From positions 1-32,702 of the forward strand of contig NZ_BORO01000034.1 of assembly GCF_018333215.1 (NCBI RefSeq): 32,702 bases of DNA, read 5' to 3'. Positions 1-8,335 of the stretch are shown in pieces. The position numbers and the translations under genes were made by a program. This stretch comes from Oceanobacillus sp. J11TS1 (GTDB taxonomy: Bacteria; Bacillota; Bacilli; Bacillales; Amphibacillaceae). The first letter of the stretch is position 1; every line of letters begins with the position of its first letter. The notes below the pieces were generated by a model, which was not told the DNA's origin, did no database searches, and saw nothing but the letters and a program-made list of their open reading frames with translations.

Positions 1-78
1 ATGAGGTTGATAGGTCCGAGGTGGAAGCGTGGCGACACGTGCAGCTGACGGATACTAATCGATTGAGGACTTATCTAA
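1..78 (+). rRNA. 23S ribosomal RNA, 3' end (partial)
   Basis: The first bases match the conserved 3' terminus of Firmicutes 23S rRNA: the end of domain VI, with the segment CAGCTGACGGATACTAATCG followed by GAGGACTTATC. The gene begins outside the window. The exact mature end is uncertain by a few bases. A 5S gene follows about 65 bases downstream, in the usual rRNA operon order. Confidence 0.93.
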
Positions 79-144
79 GTTTTTTCATGTCACGTTACTC
101 TTATTTAGTTTTCAGGGTGCAAAATCCCAATTAAATATTTTAGG

Positions 145-260
145 TCTGGTGGCGATAGCGAAGAGGTCACACCTGTTCCCATGCCGAACACAGAAGTTAA
201 GTTCTTCAGCGCCAATGGTAGTTGGGGTTCTCCCCCTGCGAGAGTAGGACGTTGCCAGGC
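145..260 (+). rRNA. rrf: 5S ribosomal RNA
   Basis: This complete 116-base 5S rRNA closely resembles Bacillus 5S. It begins TCTGGTGGCGATAGCGAAGA, carries the conserved CCGAACACAGAAGTTAAG block of loop B/helix III, and ends with the complementary GTTGCCAGGC. Its 5' and 3' ends can pair to form helix I. No tRNA genes follow it; the operon ends at the adjacent terminator. Confidence 0.96.
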
Positions 261-270
261 AAATTTAAAA

Positions 271-307
271 AGAGTTAAGCATTATGATTATGCTTAACTC
301 TTTTTTA
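271..307 (+). terminator. rRNA operon terminator
   Basis: A perfect 12-bp stem (AGAGTTAAGCAT with ATGCTTAACTCT, 271-282 and 290-301) with a 7-base loop is followed directly by a T run. It lies 10 bases after the 5S gene. This is a classic intrinsic terminator for the rRNA operon. Confidence 0.9.
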
Positions 308-360
308 TTGGTTAGGAAATTATAAAATTGTTTGCGTGTGGATAACTATTTAGATAAATA

Positions 361-563
361 GTCACGTCCAGCTCCAAGCGCCAAAAACTAGGAGACAACG
401 CGAGAGCGCCCTACGATAAAGAAGACTTGGCGACTGACAAGCCGTCAGGCGCAGGCAGAGCCATAGTCGCGCTTATGCCTGTGGTGAAAAGAAGACTTGG
501 CGACTGACAAGCCGTCAGGCGCAGGCAGAGCTAAAGTCGCACTTATGCCCTGCGGGTGAAAGT
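361..563. repeat. GC-rich intergenic element with 70-bp tandem duplication
   Basis: Two copies of a 70-bp unit lie head to tail at 421-490 and 491-560. The first 41 bases of each are identical (starting GAAGACTTGGCGACTGACAA); the rest diverges at scattered positions. Each copy contains a short hairpin (CTGAC, loop, GTCAG). The block is clearly more GC-rich than its surroundings, and a related-looking leader starts near 367 (CAGCTCCAAGCGCC). No open reading frame spans it. It resembles the dispersed GC-rich intergenic repeats of Bacillaceae, but family membership is inferred from memory. Confidence 0.7.
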
Positions 564-971
564 CATCATCGGTTCGTCACCTCACCGTGATTCCTTTATA
601 TCAGTTTAACACAAACGCATTGTGCATCCATTTCATTTTTCTCATTAGATTATTACGGTTGTTCGAGACCAGGCTTAGCTCACTATCTAAGTTTGGATGT
701 AGTTATTGGAAAAGATTATGCCGATTGAAGCCTGAAAAGCAATGGTTTAAAGGATTTGACAGAATTAATGTTAGTATGATGATATATTACCGCAGCTTCG
801 AATCCACAATGACTGATGGTTAAATATTTTGGAAAGAATTATGTACAAATTCTTTACAATCTTTATTTTTACGCTAAAAATCCACTGATAATAAGTTAAA
901 AAGAACATCTTGTTATGCTCATTTTCTACTTATTAACAGCGGATAATTTTTCATTCTTGATGGTGGTATTC
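564..971. other. Gene-poor interval between rRNA operon and symporter gene
   Basis: I see no convincing gene here. A 78-codon open frame at 587-823 has no good ribosome binding site, a low-complexity Phe/Arg/Leu-rich translation and no recognisable family, so I treat it as chance. The stretch is A+T-rich with no strong hairpin at the 3' end of the minus-strand symporter gene. Confidence 0.5.
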
Positions 972-2144
972 TTATTCTTTTGTAATTCTCCAACGGTTGT
1001 TGATGGAATCAGTTATACTTGAAATAGCACCGTCTCCTGTAACATTACATGCGGTACCTAAACTATCTTGAGCAAGGTATAAGGCAATCATTAAAGATAC
1101 CATTGTCGGGCTAAATCCTAGCATGGATTCAAGCAGGCCAATCGATGCCATTACTGCTCCGCCTGGAACTCCAGGCGCTGCAATCATTGTTACGCCTAAA
1201 ACAAGTAAGAAAGAAAAAATTGAACCAAATGTGATCGGATCTCCTTGTAAGAATAATACAGCAATCGCGCAGCTTAATAATGTGATCGTGCTGCCAGATA
1301 AATGTATATTCGCAAGAAGAGGAATCGTGAAATCAGCAATATTACCTTTCATCTTTAATTTCTTTGCCTGACCTAGCGTAACTGGAATTGTTGCAGCTGA
1401 TGATTGGGTACCAAGTGCTGTGAAATAAGCAGGAAGCATTGTTCTTAACATAGAAAAAACATTTTGTTTACTTAATGCGCCAGCAATAGAATATTGAACT
1501 ATTAAATACATGATATGTAAGACAATAATCATTACAAATACAACAGCAAATACCTTTAAAATAGAAGCAACCTGACCAGCATGTGTCATGTTAGCGAAGA
1601 TTCCAAAAATATGAAAAGGCAACAAAGGGATAATAACTTTACTGATAACTAATTCCACAATAGAGCGAAAATCAGTAAACATATTTAATAATGCATTGCT
1701 CTTTAATGCAGCCATTCCTATACCTAAGACAAAAGAAAGAATGAGCGCAGTTACAACCTCAAAAGGAGGGTGTAATTCAAAATCAAGAAATCCTCCGAGC
1801 AGGGAGTTCGTAGGGTCATTAAACATCGTTAATGATTGTCCGCCTAATATAGCTGGATATAGGTTACTTGCAGCCAGGTATGCAACGATGCCAGCAATAA
1901 TGGTTGATGTATAAGCCAAAAGAGCTGTTACAGATAATAATTTACCCGCTCCTTTTCCCATAAATCCAATTCCAGGTGCAATAAAACCAATAATAATAAG
2001 TGGGATGATAAAGCTTAGGAATCCACCAAAAATATCGTTAAACGTGGCGAATAATCTAATGAGCCAATCATTTGCAATCATTCCAATAACAACACCTAAA
2101 ACAATTGCGATAATAATTCGTAACAGCAAACCAAAACGTTGCAT
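972..2144 (-). CDS. Dicarboxylate/amino acid:cation symporter family protein (SDF/DAACS)
   Basis: This 390-residue polytopic membrane protein of the SDF (glutamate transporter-like) family should couple uptake of a small organic acid or amino acid to Na+ or H+ at the plasma membrane. Landmarks are the serine-rich re-entrant loop HP1 (GTQSSAATIPVT), the TM7-like NIHLSGS segment in place of the usual NMDGT, the proline/glycine-rich HP2 loop (APGVPGGAVMAS), and the TM8 signature DSLGTACNVTGD at 360-371. Aligned by eye with archaeal GltPh, D360, T364, N367 and D371 keep substrate- and sodium-site positions. The position of the arginine that binds the side-chain carboxylate of acidic substrates (R397) is G363. 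The substrate may therefore not be glutamate or aspartate. It is somewhat short for the family. Start supported by GGAGAG ahead of the ATG; monocistronic. Confidence 0.88.
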   Translation of the reverse strand: MQRFGLLLRIIIAIVLGVVIGMIANDWLIRLFATFNDIFGGFLSFIIPLIIIGFIAPGIGFMGKGAGKLLSVTALLAYTSTIIAGIVAYLAASNLYPAILGGQSLTMFNDPTNSLLGGFLDFELHPPFEVVTALILSFVLGIGMAALKSNALLNMFTDFRSIVELVISKVIIPLLPFHIFGIFANMTHAGQVASILKVFAVVFVMIIVLHIMYLIVQYSIAGALSKQNVFSMLRTMLPAYFTALGTQSSAATIPVTLGQAKKLKMKGNIADFTIPLLANIHLSGSTITLLSCAIAVLFLQGDPITFGSIFSFLLVLGVTMIAAPGVPGGAVMASIGLLESMLGFSPTMVSLMIALYLAQDSLGTACNVTGDGAISSITDSINNRWRITKE

Positions 2145-2250
2145 AAAAAACTCTCCAATCTAGTTTTTTTATTGCTTCTAACGTGTCATAGTATAACTTA
2201 AATTTTGGCTGATAGCTATAGATACCTTGTTATATTTATATGAGATTATA

Positions 2251-2287
2251 CATAAAAAATGAGAAGTATCATTAGCGATACTTCTCA
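2251..2287 (-). terminator. Terminator of the small membrane protein gene
   Basis: On the minus strand an 11-bp perfect stem (TGAGAAGTATC with GATACTTCTCA, 2260-2270 and 2277-2287) with a 6-base loop is followed by a TTTTTTATG run. It lies just after the stop codon of the 2298-2495 gene and upstream of the symporter gene. Confidence 0.85.
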
Positions 2288-2297
2288 GTCTGAGACA

Positions 2298-2495
2298 TTA
2301 ACTCATTCCAAATGGCCCCAATTTGCCTGAACCATCGTCTTTTCCTGCGGATTGATTTTGTTTTGAACTAAAAAAAGGAGCAGCTTGCTGTAGTGCCTGT
2401 CCTAAATTTTGCTGTTGACTCGTCATGGAATAAAAAGTAGCAGCACCAACTCCGACAGAGGCAATTAACGGAATCCAAATTGAGTTTTTTTCCAT
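2298..2495 (-). CDS. Small membrane-anchored protein, unknown function
   Basis: I do not recognise this 65-residue protein. An N-terminal Met-Glu-Lys precedes one hydrophobic segment (about residues 5-23, IWIPLIASVGVGAATFYSMT), then a Gln-rich stretch with QQQNLGQALQQAAPFF, and a Ser/Gly/Lys-rich tail ending GKLGPFGMS. This suggests an N-terminally anchored protein with a soluble tail. A longer open frame begins seven codons upstream, but the ATG at 2495 is chosen because GGAAGGA lies 7 bases before it, inside the longer frame. It has its own terminator, which supports a real transcript. The Gln-rich segment and hydrophobic helix resemble short YtxH-like proteins only in general character. 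Confidence 0.62.
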   Translation of the reverse strand: MEKNSIWIPLIASVGVGAATFYSMTSQQQNLGQALQQAAPFFSSKQNQSAGKDDGSGKLGPFGMS

Positions 2496-2572
2496 ACTAA
2501 TCCTTCCTTTCAACAAGTGTGAAAAAAGCGATTATTAGCGACTAGCCGTATTGGATAAGACTAGCTCAGACA

Positions 2573-2609
2573 AGTTTTAAGTTTATCAGGGATAAACGTC
2601 CTTAAAACT
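2573..2609. repeat. 37-base intergenic stem-loop
   Basis: A long bulged hairpin: AGTTTTAA (2573-2580) pairs with TTAAAACT (2602-2609), and GTTTATC (2581-2587) pairs with GATAAAC (2591-2597) around an AGG loop, with GTCC bulged. There is no T run after it in either direction. It lies between the flavoprotein gene and the small membrane protein gene, both on the minus strand. Confidence 0.55.
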
Positions 2610-2670
2610 GCCACCAAATAGAGAATGAAATGAAAATTAATTAAGTGGTGAAAAACGGACGCTAATTTCC

Positions 2671-2745
2671 TGATTCACTCAACTGTCATTCCATGGGGGA
2701 TATCCCACGAATGAAGTTCCATCTTAGTATCTCCCCTGTGGAATA
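2671..2745. repeat. Dispersed palindromic element, copy 1
   Basis: The segment starting TGATTCACTCAACTGTCATT and continuing CCATGGG shares almost its whole left arm with a second copy near 24933 (TGATTCAACTATCATTCC then TTGGG). Two alternative pairings are possible: CATTC (2687-2691) with GAATG (2709-2713), extended by TGGG/CCCA, or ATTCCA-GGGG-GATA with TATC-CCCC-TGGAAT out to 2744. It lies just after the flavoprotein stop codon and may also serve as that gene's terminator. Confidence 0.5.
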
Positions 2746-2759
2746 TATTATGAAAGGAA

Positions 2760-4031
2760 TTAGATAACAGCGTCAGATTTTGCATCTAAGGCTGCGTTCA
2801 TTCCTGCAATACGGCCAGTAACTAGTGCAGAGGTAATATTATAACCGCCTGTATAGCCGTGGATATCTAAAATTTCTCCACAGAAGTATAATCCATGCAT
2901 TATTTTTGATTTCATGGTATTTGGAACAATTTCTTTAATCGAAATACCTCCTCCAGTAACAAAAGCTTTTTCCATTGGCAGGCTGCCATAAACTTCAAAG
3001 AAAAAGTTCTTAATATCTTTTACAAAAAGAAGTACCGTGTTTTTAGATATATTTGCACACTTTTGTTCAGGATGGATAGCATGTTTTTCCATTAAAAAGT
3101 CAAGGAGCCGTTCAGGAATCATACCTTTTATTGCATTTTTAAACGTTTTTTTCGGGTTTTCTGCAAGTATATCAATTACTTGCTCCATTAATTTTTCCTC
3201 CGTTATTTCAGGCAAAATATCGAGGTGCATTCTGACGGTGTTCCTTCCTCGCATGAACTCTTTGACAACAAATTGAGAACAACGAAGAACAGCAGGACCA
3301 GAAATACCAAAATGGGTGAAGATCATATCCATCTGGTGCGTAACGATTGGCTTTTCTCGTTTATTTAACACACTGAGAGAAACATTTCTTAAAGACAAAC
3401 CTTGAAGTTTCTTTTGCTTGATAAAAGCTTCTTTTGAGGTGAGCGCTACTTCCGTTGGATATAATTCAGTTACCGTGTGGCCTGCAGTCTTAGCCCATGG
3501 ATAAGCATCTCCTGTAGAGCCAGTATGTGGCACGGCTTTCCCGCCAGCTGCAATCACAATAGATGTTGATGTAACAGGTGCTTCTTCTCTAAGATGAATC
3601 GTGTGTATATCATTACCGTATTCAATAGCAGTTACTTTTGTATTCATTTTGGTAGTCACGCCTTGTTCTTTTAATTGATTAATTAACGCATTGACGACGT
3701 CCATTGCTTTATTTGATTTTGGAAACATTCTACCGTGATCCTCTTCCTTTAAAGCCACGCCAAGGCCTTCAAAATAATCAATAATATCATAGTTATTAAA
3801 TACCGAAAATGCACTATATAAAAATTTACCATTACCAGGAATATGTTTTATTACTTCTTCCTGTGGTAAACGATTAGTTACATTACAGCGGCCACCACCG
3901 GAGATAGCCAATTTTTTGCCAAGTTTTTGACCTTTTTCAATTAGTAAGGTTTTTGCACCATGCTCAGCAGCAGAAATAGCTGCCATTAAGCCAGAAGGTC
4001 CTCCGCCAATGACGACGACATCATAATTCAA
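2760..4031 (-). CDS. ytfP: HI0933/BaiN-family FAD-dependent oxidoreductase (YtfP-like)
   Basis: This 423-residue flavoprotein belongs to the HI0933-like family (YtfP in B. subtilis, BaiN in clostridia). It has an N-terminal Rossmann FAD-binding site ([10 protein letters not shown], residues 5-14), the acidic end of the second strand (E32), and the family signature [11 protein letters not shown] at 43-53. A second glycine-rich stretch ([13 protein letters not shown]) and a C-terminal FAD segment ([16 protein letters not shown]) complete the fold. The substrate is unknown for most members; some clostridial homologues have been linked to bile acid dehydroxylation, but nothing here supports that role. 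It is divergent from the ytgP-like gene, as in B. subtilis, where the two are close neighbours. The ATG at 4031 follows GGAAAGGAATG. Confidence 0.92.
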   Translation of the reverse strand: MNYDVVVIGGGPSGLMAAISAAEHGAKTLLIEKGQKLGKKLAISGGGRCNVTNRLPQEEVIKHIPGNGKFLYSAFSVFNNYDIIDYFEGLGVALKEEDHGRMFPKSNKAMDVVNALINQLKEQGVTTKMNTKVTAIEYGNDIHTIHLREEAPVTSTSIVIAAGGKAVPHTGSTGDAYPWAKTAGHTVTELYPTEVALTSKEAFIKQKKLQGLSLRNVSLSVLNKREKPIVTHQMDMIFTHFGISGPAVLRCSQFVVKEFMRGRNTVRMHLDILPEITEEKLMEQVIDILAENPKKTFKNAIKGMIPERLLDFLMEKHAIHPEQKCANISKNTVLLFVKDIKNFFFEVYGSLPMEKAFVTGGGISIKEIVPNTMKSKIMHGLYFCGEILDIHGYTGGYNITSALVTGRIAGMNAALDAKSDAVI

Positions 4032-4244
4032 GGTTTCTCATTCCTTTCTTTTCCTTCCGTATCGTAGCATTTCTATAGTGGATACACAATACATATTATC
4101 GTTAGAGATGGGACTCTCATTTTATTTGTCGATTTTTAGCAAATTAAATCAAAGAAAGCAGACAAAAAGTATGCTAAAATAAATAAGAAGTGCTACAATA
4201 AAGCAATCTATTTTATTAATCTAATTGTAGGTGAAAAAGTTACA
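4032..4244. promoter_or_regulatory. Divergent promoter region, flavoprotein / flippase
   Basis: This 213-base intergenic region must hold promoters for both flanking genes. On the plus strand two extended -10-like elements are visible: TGC-TAAAAT (hexamer 4175-4180) and TGC-TACAAT (hexamer 4194-4199). Neither has a good -35 box at 16-18 bases. Assignment of the start site is therefore tentative. Confidence 0.35.
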
Positions 4245-5870
4245 ATGTCAAATATGCTACGAGGAACCATGCTATTATCAGGTGCGTCGTTCCTATCTCG
4301 ATTCTTAGGAATGATTTTTGTTATACCGTTTTTTGCAATTGTCGGTACTACTGGAAATGCGTTATTTGCCTATGCGTATACGCCTTATAGTATTTTTATT
4401 AGTTTATCCACAGTTGGAATACCGCTAGCTGTATCGAAATTTGTGTCCAAATATAATGCTCTAGGCGATTATAAAGCCGGGATGCGAATGTTTCGAGCTG
4501 GCGGTTTGTTAATGCTTGCAACAGGGTTTATCGCATTTCTTGTTTTATTCTTATCCGCTGATTGGATCGGAGCACAGCAAATTAAAGGAGATAACGGTGC
4601 AATAAGCCCAGAAGATATTGCTTTTGTCATTCGAATGGTCAGTTTTGCTTTAATTATTATCCCTGGAATGAGTATTGTACGTGGATTTTTTCAGGGACAT
4701 CAATCAATGGGTCCTACCGCTCTATCGCAAATCGTAGAACAGATTGTCCGAATTGGAGCCATTCTTATTGGGTCTTATGTTATTGTGCATTATTTTAATG
4801 GATCTATTACGTTAGCCGTAGGTTTTGCTGCATTTGCGGCATTAATTGGAGCCCTTGCATCCTGCGTTATTTTACTATGGTATTGGAAGAAGAGAAAGTC
4901 CTTTATTTATAAGCAGATTGATGCACAGCAAACATCGCATGATTTTCATACCATAGAATTATTTAAAGAATTATTACAGTATGCCGGCCCATTTGTTTTG
5001 GTAGGTCTAGCTGTTCCACTATATCAGTTTGTTGACCAATTTACATTTCAACCCGCAATGGTTGCCAGTGGAAGAGCAACTTTATGGGAAACAGAATTCG
5101 CAGTTATTAATAATTTAGGTCATAAAATAATCATTATCCCTATGACGGTAGCTACGGGATTATCTATGGCAATGCTTCCATCGTTAACGGATGCCTTTAC
5201 GCAGAATGATTCGGTTTCTTATAAGAAACTACTCAATCAGGCATTACAGGTTATCATGGTGCTTGTTATTCCTGCATCGGCTGGAATCGCCATGTTATCC
5301 GATGAAATTTTTGGCTCGTTATTCACATTAGAAAATATTGAGGTTACGGGACCTTTAATGGCTTGGTATGCTCCTGTAGCATTATTGTTTGGTCTTATTA
5401 CAGTTACCTCAGGAATGCTACAAGGAATTAATCAACAAAATTATGCGGTTATCAGCTTAATTTCCGGATTATTGGTGAAAATATTAGTAAATAGCCAACT
5501 AATCCATTTATTCGGTGGAAAGGGCGCTATTCTGAGTACTGCGCTCGCAGCAGGAATTGCTGTTTTTCTTAATTTATTTCGGTTAAGAACAAGTGTGCAA
5601 TTTTCTTTTAAACAAACGATAAAACGAACCATTTTAACATTGATATTTACTGGAATGATGTGCATCGTGATCGCTGTATTAAAATTTGTTTTTGGCTTCT
5701 TCCTGCCATATCAGACAGAACGATGGGCAACGCTTATCATGCTTTTAATCGGCATATCCAGCGGTGGATTGTTCTATCTCTTTTTAGCGTATAAATCAAC
5801 GTTGTTAGATCATATTTTTAATGGGAAAGTACCTGGCTTGAGCAAATTACAGACTAAAAAATGGATGTAA
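4245..5870 (+). CDS. ytgP: MurJ-like MOP-superfamily flippase (YtgP-like)
   Basis: This 541-residue integral membrane protein belongs to the polysaccharide transporter/MVF branch of the MOP superfamily. It starts directly with the family signature (LSGASFLSRFLGMIFVIPFF, residues 12-31) and contains many hydrophobic helices, with the conserved IIPGMSIVRGFFQGHQSMGP segment in the first half. In B. subtilis YtgP acts as a MurJ-type lipid II flippase, moving the peptidoglycan precursor across the membrane. SpoVB is a paralogue, so a sporulation role cannot be fully excluded, but the next gene (ytzG-like, 15 bases later) matches the ytgP locus. GTAGGTGA lies ahead of the ATG. Probably co-transcribed with the pseudouridine synthase gene. 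Confidence 0.88.
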   Translation: MSNMLRGTMLLSGASFLSRFLGMIFVIPFFAIVGTTGNALFAYAYTPYSIFISLSTVGIPLAVSKFVSKYNALGDYKAGMRMFRAGGLLMLATGFIAFLVLFLSADWIGAQQIKGDNGAISPEDIAFVIRMVSFALIIIPGMSIVRGFFQGHQSMGPTALSQIVEQIVRIGAILIGSYVIVHYFNGSITLAVGFAAFAALIGALASCVILLWYWKKRKSFIYKQIDAQQTSHDFHTIELFKELLQYAGPFVLVGLAVPLYQFVDQFTFQPAMVASGRATLWETEFAVINNLGHKIIIIPMTVATGLSMAMLPSLTDAFTQNDSVSYKKLLNQALQVIMVLVIPASAGIAMLSDEIFGSLFTLENIEVTGPLMAWYAPVALLFGLITVTSGMLQGINQQNYAVISLISGLLVKILVNSQLIHLFGGKGAILSTALAAGIAVFLNLFRLRTSVQFSFKQTIKRTILTLIFTGMMCIVIAVLKFVFGFFLPYQTERWATLIMLLIGISSGGLFYLFLAYKSTLLDHIFNGKVPGLSKLQTKKWM

Positions 5871-5885
5871 AATAAGGAGAGTCTT

Positions 5886-6614
5886 ATGCGGTTAGATAAA
5901 CTATTGGCAAATATGGGTGTGGGAAGCCGAAAAGAAGTGAGGCAACTATTAAAAGCTAAAAAGGTCACCTTGAATGGGAAAATAATAAAAGACGCTTCAG
6001 AAAAAGTAAATCCAGATAAAGATAAAGTTTGTGTAGATGGAGAGCCAATTATCTATCAGGAATTTATTTATTTAATGCTTCACAAGCCTCCTGGAGTTGT
6101 ATCAGCTACAGTGGATGCCAAAGATAAAACAGTGATTGACTTATTATCGGAACAGGATAGACGCTTCCAGCCTTTCCCTGTTGGGAGGTTGGATAAGGAT
6201 ACGGAGGGGCTGTTATTGGTAACAAATGATGGTGATTTAGCACATCAACTTACCTCTCCTAAGAAAGATGTGCCCAAAATGTATCGTGCTAAAGTCAAAG
6301 GAGACCTTCCGTATGATATTGTCCAACAATTTGCGGAAGGCATAACACTGGATGATGGTTATCATACAAAGCCAGCGAAACTGAAGATATTGTCTCCAAA
6401 AGATGAATCAGGCATTTCGGAGATTGAGATTGAAATAACAGAAGGAAAGTTTCATCAAATTAAGCGTATGTTTGAAGCAGTGAATGGCAAGGTGATTTAC
6501 TTAAAACGGCATCGAATGGGCAATTTGGAATTGGATAGTCAATTGCCAATTGGAACATACCGTCCATTAACAGAGGAAGAGCTGGCCTATTGTTTCAGTT
6601 TACGTGCCAGGTAA
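5886..6614 (+). CDS. ytzG: RsuA-family rRNA pseudouridine synthase (YtzG-like)
   Basis: This 242-residue enzyme converts a specific rRNA uridine, probably in 16S rRNA, to pseudouridine. An N-terminal S4 RNA-binding domain (RLDKLLANMGVGSRKEVRQL, residues 2-21) precedes the RsuA/RluB/E/F catalytic domain with the signature GRLDKDTEGLLL, in which D103 is the catalytic aspartate. Later family segments are the KFHQIKRMF motif and a C-terminal GNLELD/YRPLTEEE tail. Length matches the family. AAGGAG precedes the ATG. It follows ytgP by 15 bases, the same pairing as in B. subtilis, so the two are likely one operon. Confidence 0.93.
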   Translation: MRLDKLLANMGVGSRKEVRQLLKAKKVTLNGKIIKDASEKVNPDKDKVCVDGEPIIYQEFIYLMLHKPPGVVSATVDAKDKTVIDLLSEQDRRFQPFPVGRLDKDTEGLLLVTNDGDLAHQLTSPKKDVPKMYRAKVKGDLPYDIVQQFAEGITLDDGYHTKPAKLKILSPKDESGISEIEIEITEGKFHQIKRMFEAVNGKVIYLKRHRMGNLELDSQLPIGTYRPLTEEELAYCFSLRAR

Positions 6615-6732
6615 TTTGAAATTTGAAGAAGCATCGCATTGAGGTGGAAATTGTAATAAACGAAAATAAAAAGAACTATCGTTTCGCCAAATATAAACGA
6701 TTGCGAGGCTAAATAGACAGGGAGTTTGAAGT

Positions 6733-7293
6733 ATGTCACATTATTTTATAGGTATTCAGATAGGATCTATATTAGCAAAGCAGTTATCCGATTGGAAAGT
6801 GGGTTTAGAGAAGTGTCTACCATATAAACAATGGACAGACAAGTCAGATTTTCATATTACACTTGCTTTTTTAGGGGAAGTGGATGAAAAATCTATTGAG
6901 CTTCTCAAAAATAAACTTCAGTCAATCTCCGCTTATCCGGCATTTGAAATAGAAAGAACAAGTATTGGGACATTCGGGCAAAGGCAGCGCCCCAGGGTTT
7001 TGTGGCTCGGTGCTGAGAAAAATTCAATTTTATTACAAGTTCAAGAAGAAGTCACTCAAATCAGCGAATCCATTGGCTATAAAAAGGAGAGCAGGCCGTA
7101 TACTCCTCATATTACGATCGCCAAAAAGTGGGCTTCAGATGATAAAATGTTAACGGAAGATATTTGGAAAGAAATACTTTACAATATGCCTGCTTTGGAC
7201 GATAAAATTAAAGTAGATGCGATTCAATTATTTAAAGTACATCCTACTTCCAAACCAAAATATGAAATCGTACAAAGCTTTCCATTACACTGA
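6733..7293 (+). CDS. thpR: RNA 2',3'-cyclic phosphodiesterase (2H family, ThpR)
   Basis: This 186-residue 2H phosphoesterase carries both HxTx catalytic motifs: HITL at 41-44 and HITI at 126-129. They are spaced as in the ThpR / bacterial 2'-5' RNA ligase family. Such enzymes hydrolyse RNA 2',3'-cyclic phosphates to 2'-phosphates and can catalyse 2'-5' ligation in vitro; the cellular role is unclear. YtlP is the likely B. subtilis counterpart. The stretch GTFGQRQRPRVLWLG around residue 78 is also typical. GGGAG precedes the ATG, and no clear terminator follows. Confidence 0.9.
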   Translation: MSHYFIGIQIGSILAKQLSDWKVGLEKCLPYKQWTDKSDFHITLAFLGEVDEKSIELLKNKLQSISAYPAFEIERTSIGTFGQRQRPRVLWLGAEKNSILLQVQEEVTQISESIGYKKESRPYTPHITIAKKWASDDKMLTEDIWKEILYNMPALDDKIKVDAIQLFKVHPTSKPKYEIVQSFPLH

Positions 7294-7399
7294 ATAAACG
7301 AGAACCATATATCATTTAGGTAAATTAGTTTGAATCCCTATTTAAAAATATAGAGTGTTCCAGACTTTTACAGTGTAATTAAAGAGGAGAATAGGGAAG

Positions 7400-8335
7400 A
7401 TGGCACAATTAATCAAGCTGCAGGATTATATTTCAAGATATGAGTGGGATACATATCGTTATCCCACACAATATATACGTCAAAAGAAGGAACAGTGGGA
7501 GCGATTCTATTCAGAATGGCTCCATCCAACTATGGAACAAGATTGTAATGAAGAGGGGCAACCAGAAGAAGAAATCGAAAAGCTCTCCCTCTTTCAAAAA
7601 TGGAAGGGTCGATTTACTAAAAGTTCTGTAACCGTGGAAGATTTAACACCAGTTGAACAGGTAGTAAAACGAAACAAACCCTTATCATCCATTCCAAAAA
7701 CAGAAGAAGAATTAAAGCAAGTGTTTTTAGATCGTTTATTGGAAACACAAATAAAATGGGCGTCGTCAACTGTGTCACAAGTTTCAATTGTGGAATCGAA
7801 TTATTATAAAGATCCATTATTACGCTTCTTGCTTCAACGATTTCCAGATACTTATTTTATTATGTATCGGCCAATATTCGAAGTGAAAAGAGCGGCAGTT
7901 GAAACAGATATCATCCTTATCACACCAATCGGCATAGAACTGCTATCTTTTGTAGAATTACATACGGATGAAGTAATTATGGCTGGAGACGAGCGTACTT
8001 GGACGATTACAGCAAAACATAACGAAGAACCAAGTCACATCGTTAACCCTTTAATTTCATTAAAACGATCAGAAAAATGGATTGAACGTTTTCTTCATCC
8101 AAAGAATATTGATATTCCAATTAGAAAGACCGTCATTTCTAGAACCAATCGTATTCTTTACGCAACCGCACCTTATCAAAGTGAAATTATCGATAAGTTA
8201 GCTTTTCCGGCGTGGTTTGAGGAAAAAAGGTCTATTCACTTACCTCTCAAAAAAAGGCAATTAGCAGTAGCTGAGGCACTTTTAAGCAATAGCTTGTCAC
8301 AATCCATGCCTAGACCGGAGTGGGAAGAAGAATAG
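7400..8335 (+). CDS. Conserved hypothetical protein with a NERD-like core
   Basis: I only partly recognise this 311-residue soluble protein. Its N-terminal part is Trp/Tyr-rich, charged and predicted helical. The central segment around residues 150-190 (FIMYRPIFEVK, then ETDIILITPIGIELLSFVE at 168-186) has the hydrophobic-strand and acidic pattern of the nuclease-related (NERD) fold, where Glu/Asp after the first strand and a later E.K form the restriction-endonuclease-like site. The expected E-x-K is present only as FVEL, so activity may be lost. No signal peptide or membrane segment. AGAGGAG precedes the ATG. It sits between thpR and the YtmP-type gene, in an otherwise conserved housekeeping block. 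The family assignment is inference. Confidence 0.6.
   Translation: MAQLIKLQDYISRYEWDTYRYPTQYIRQKKEQWERFYSEWLHPTMEQDCNEEGQPEEEIEKLSLFQKWKGRFTKSSVTVEDLTPVEQVVKRNKPLSSIPKTEEELKQVFLDRLLETQIKWASSTVSQVSIVESNYYKDPLLRFLLQRFPDTYFIMYRPIFEVKRAAVETDIILITPIGIELLSFVELHTDEVIMAGDERTWTITAKHNEEPSHIVNPLISLKRSEKWIERFLHPKNIDIPIRKTVISRTNRILYATAPYQSEIIDKLAFPAWFEEKRSIHLPLKKRQLAVAEALLSNSLSQSMPRPEWEEE

Noticed and set aside
587-823. 78-codon open frame after the rRNA operon
   Set aside because: No ribosome binding site, biased low-complexity translation, and no recognisable family.
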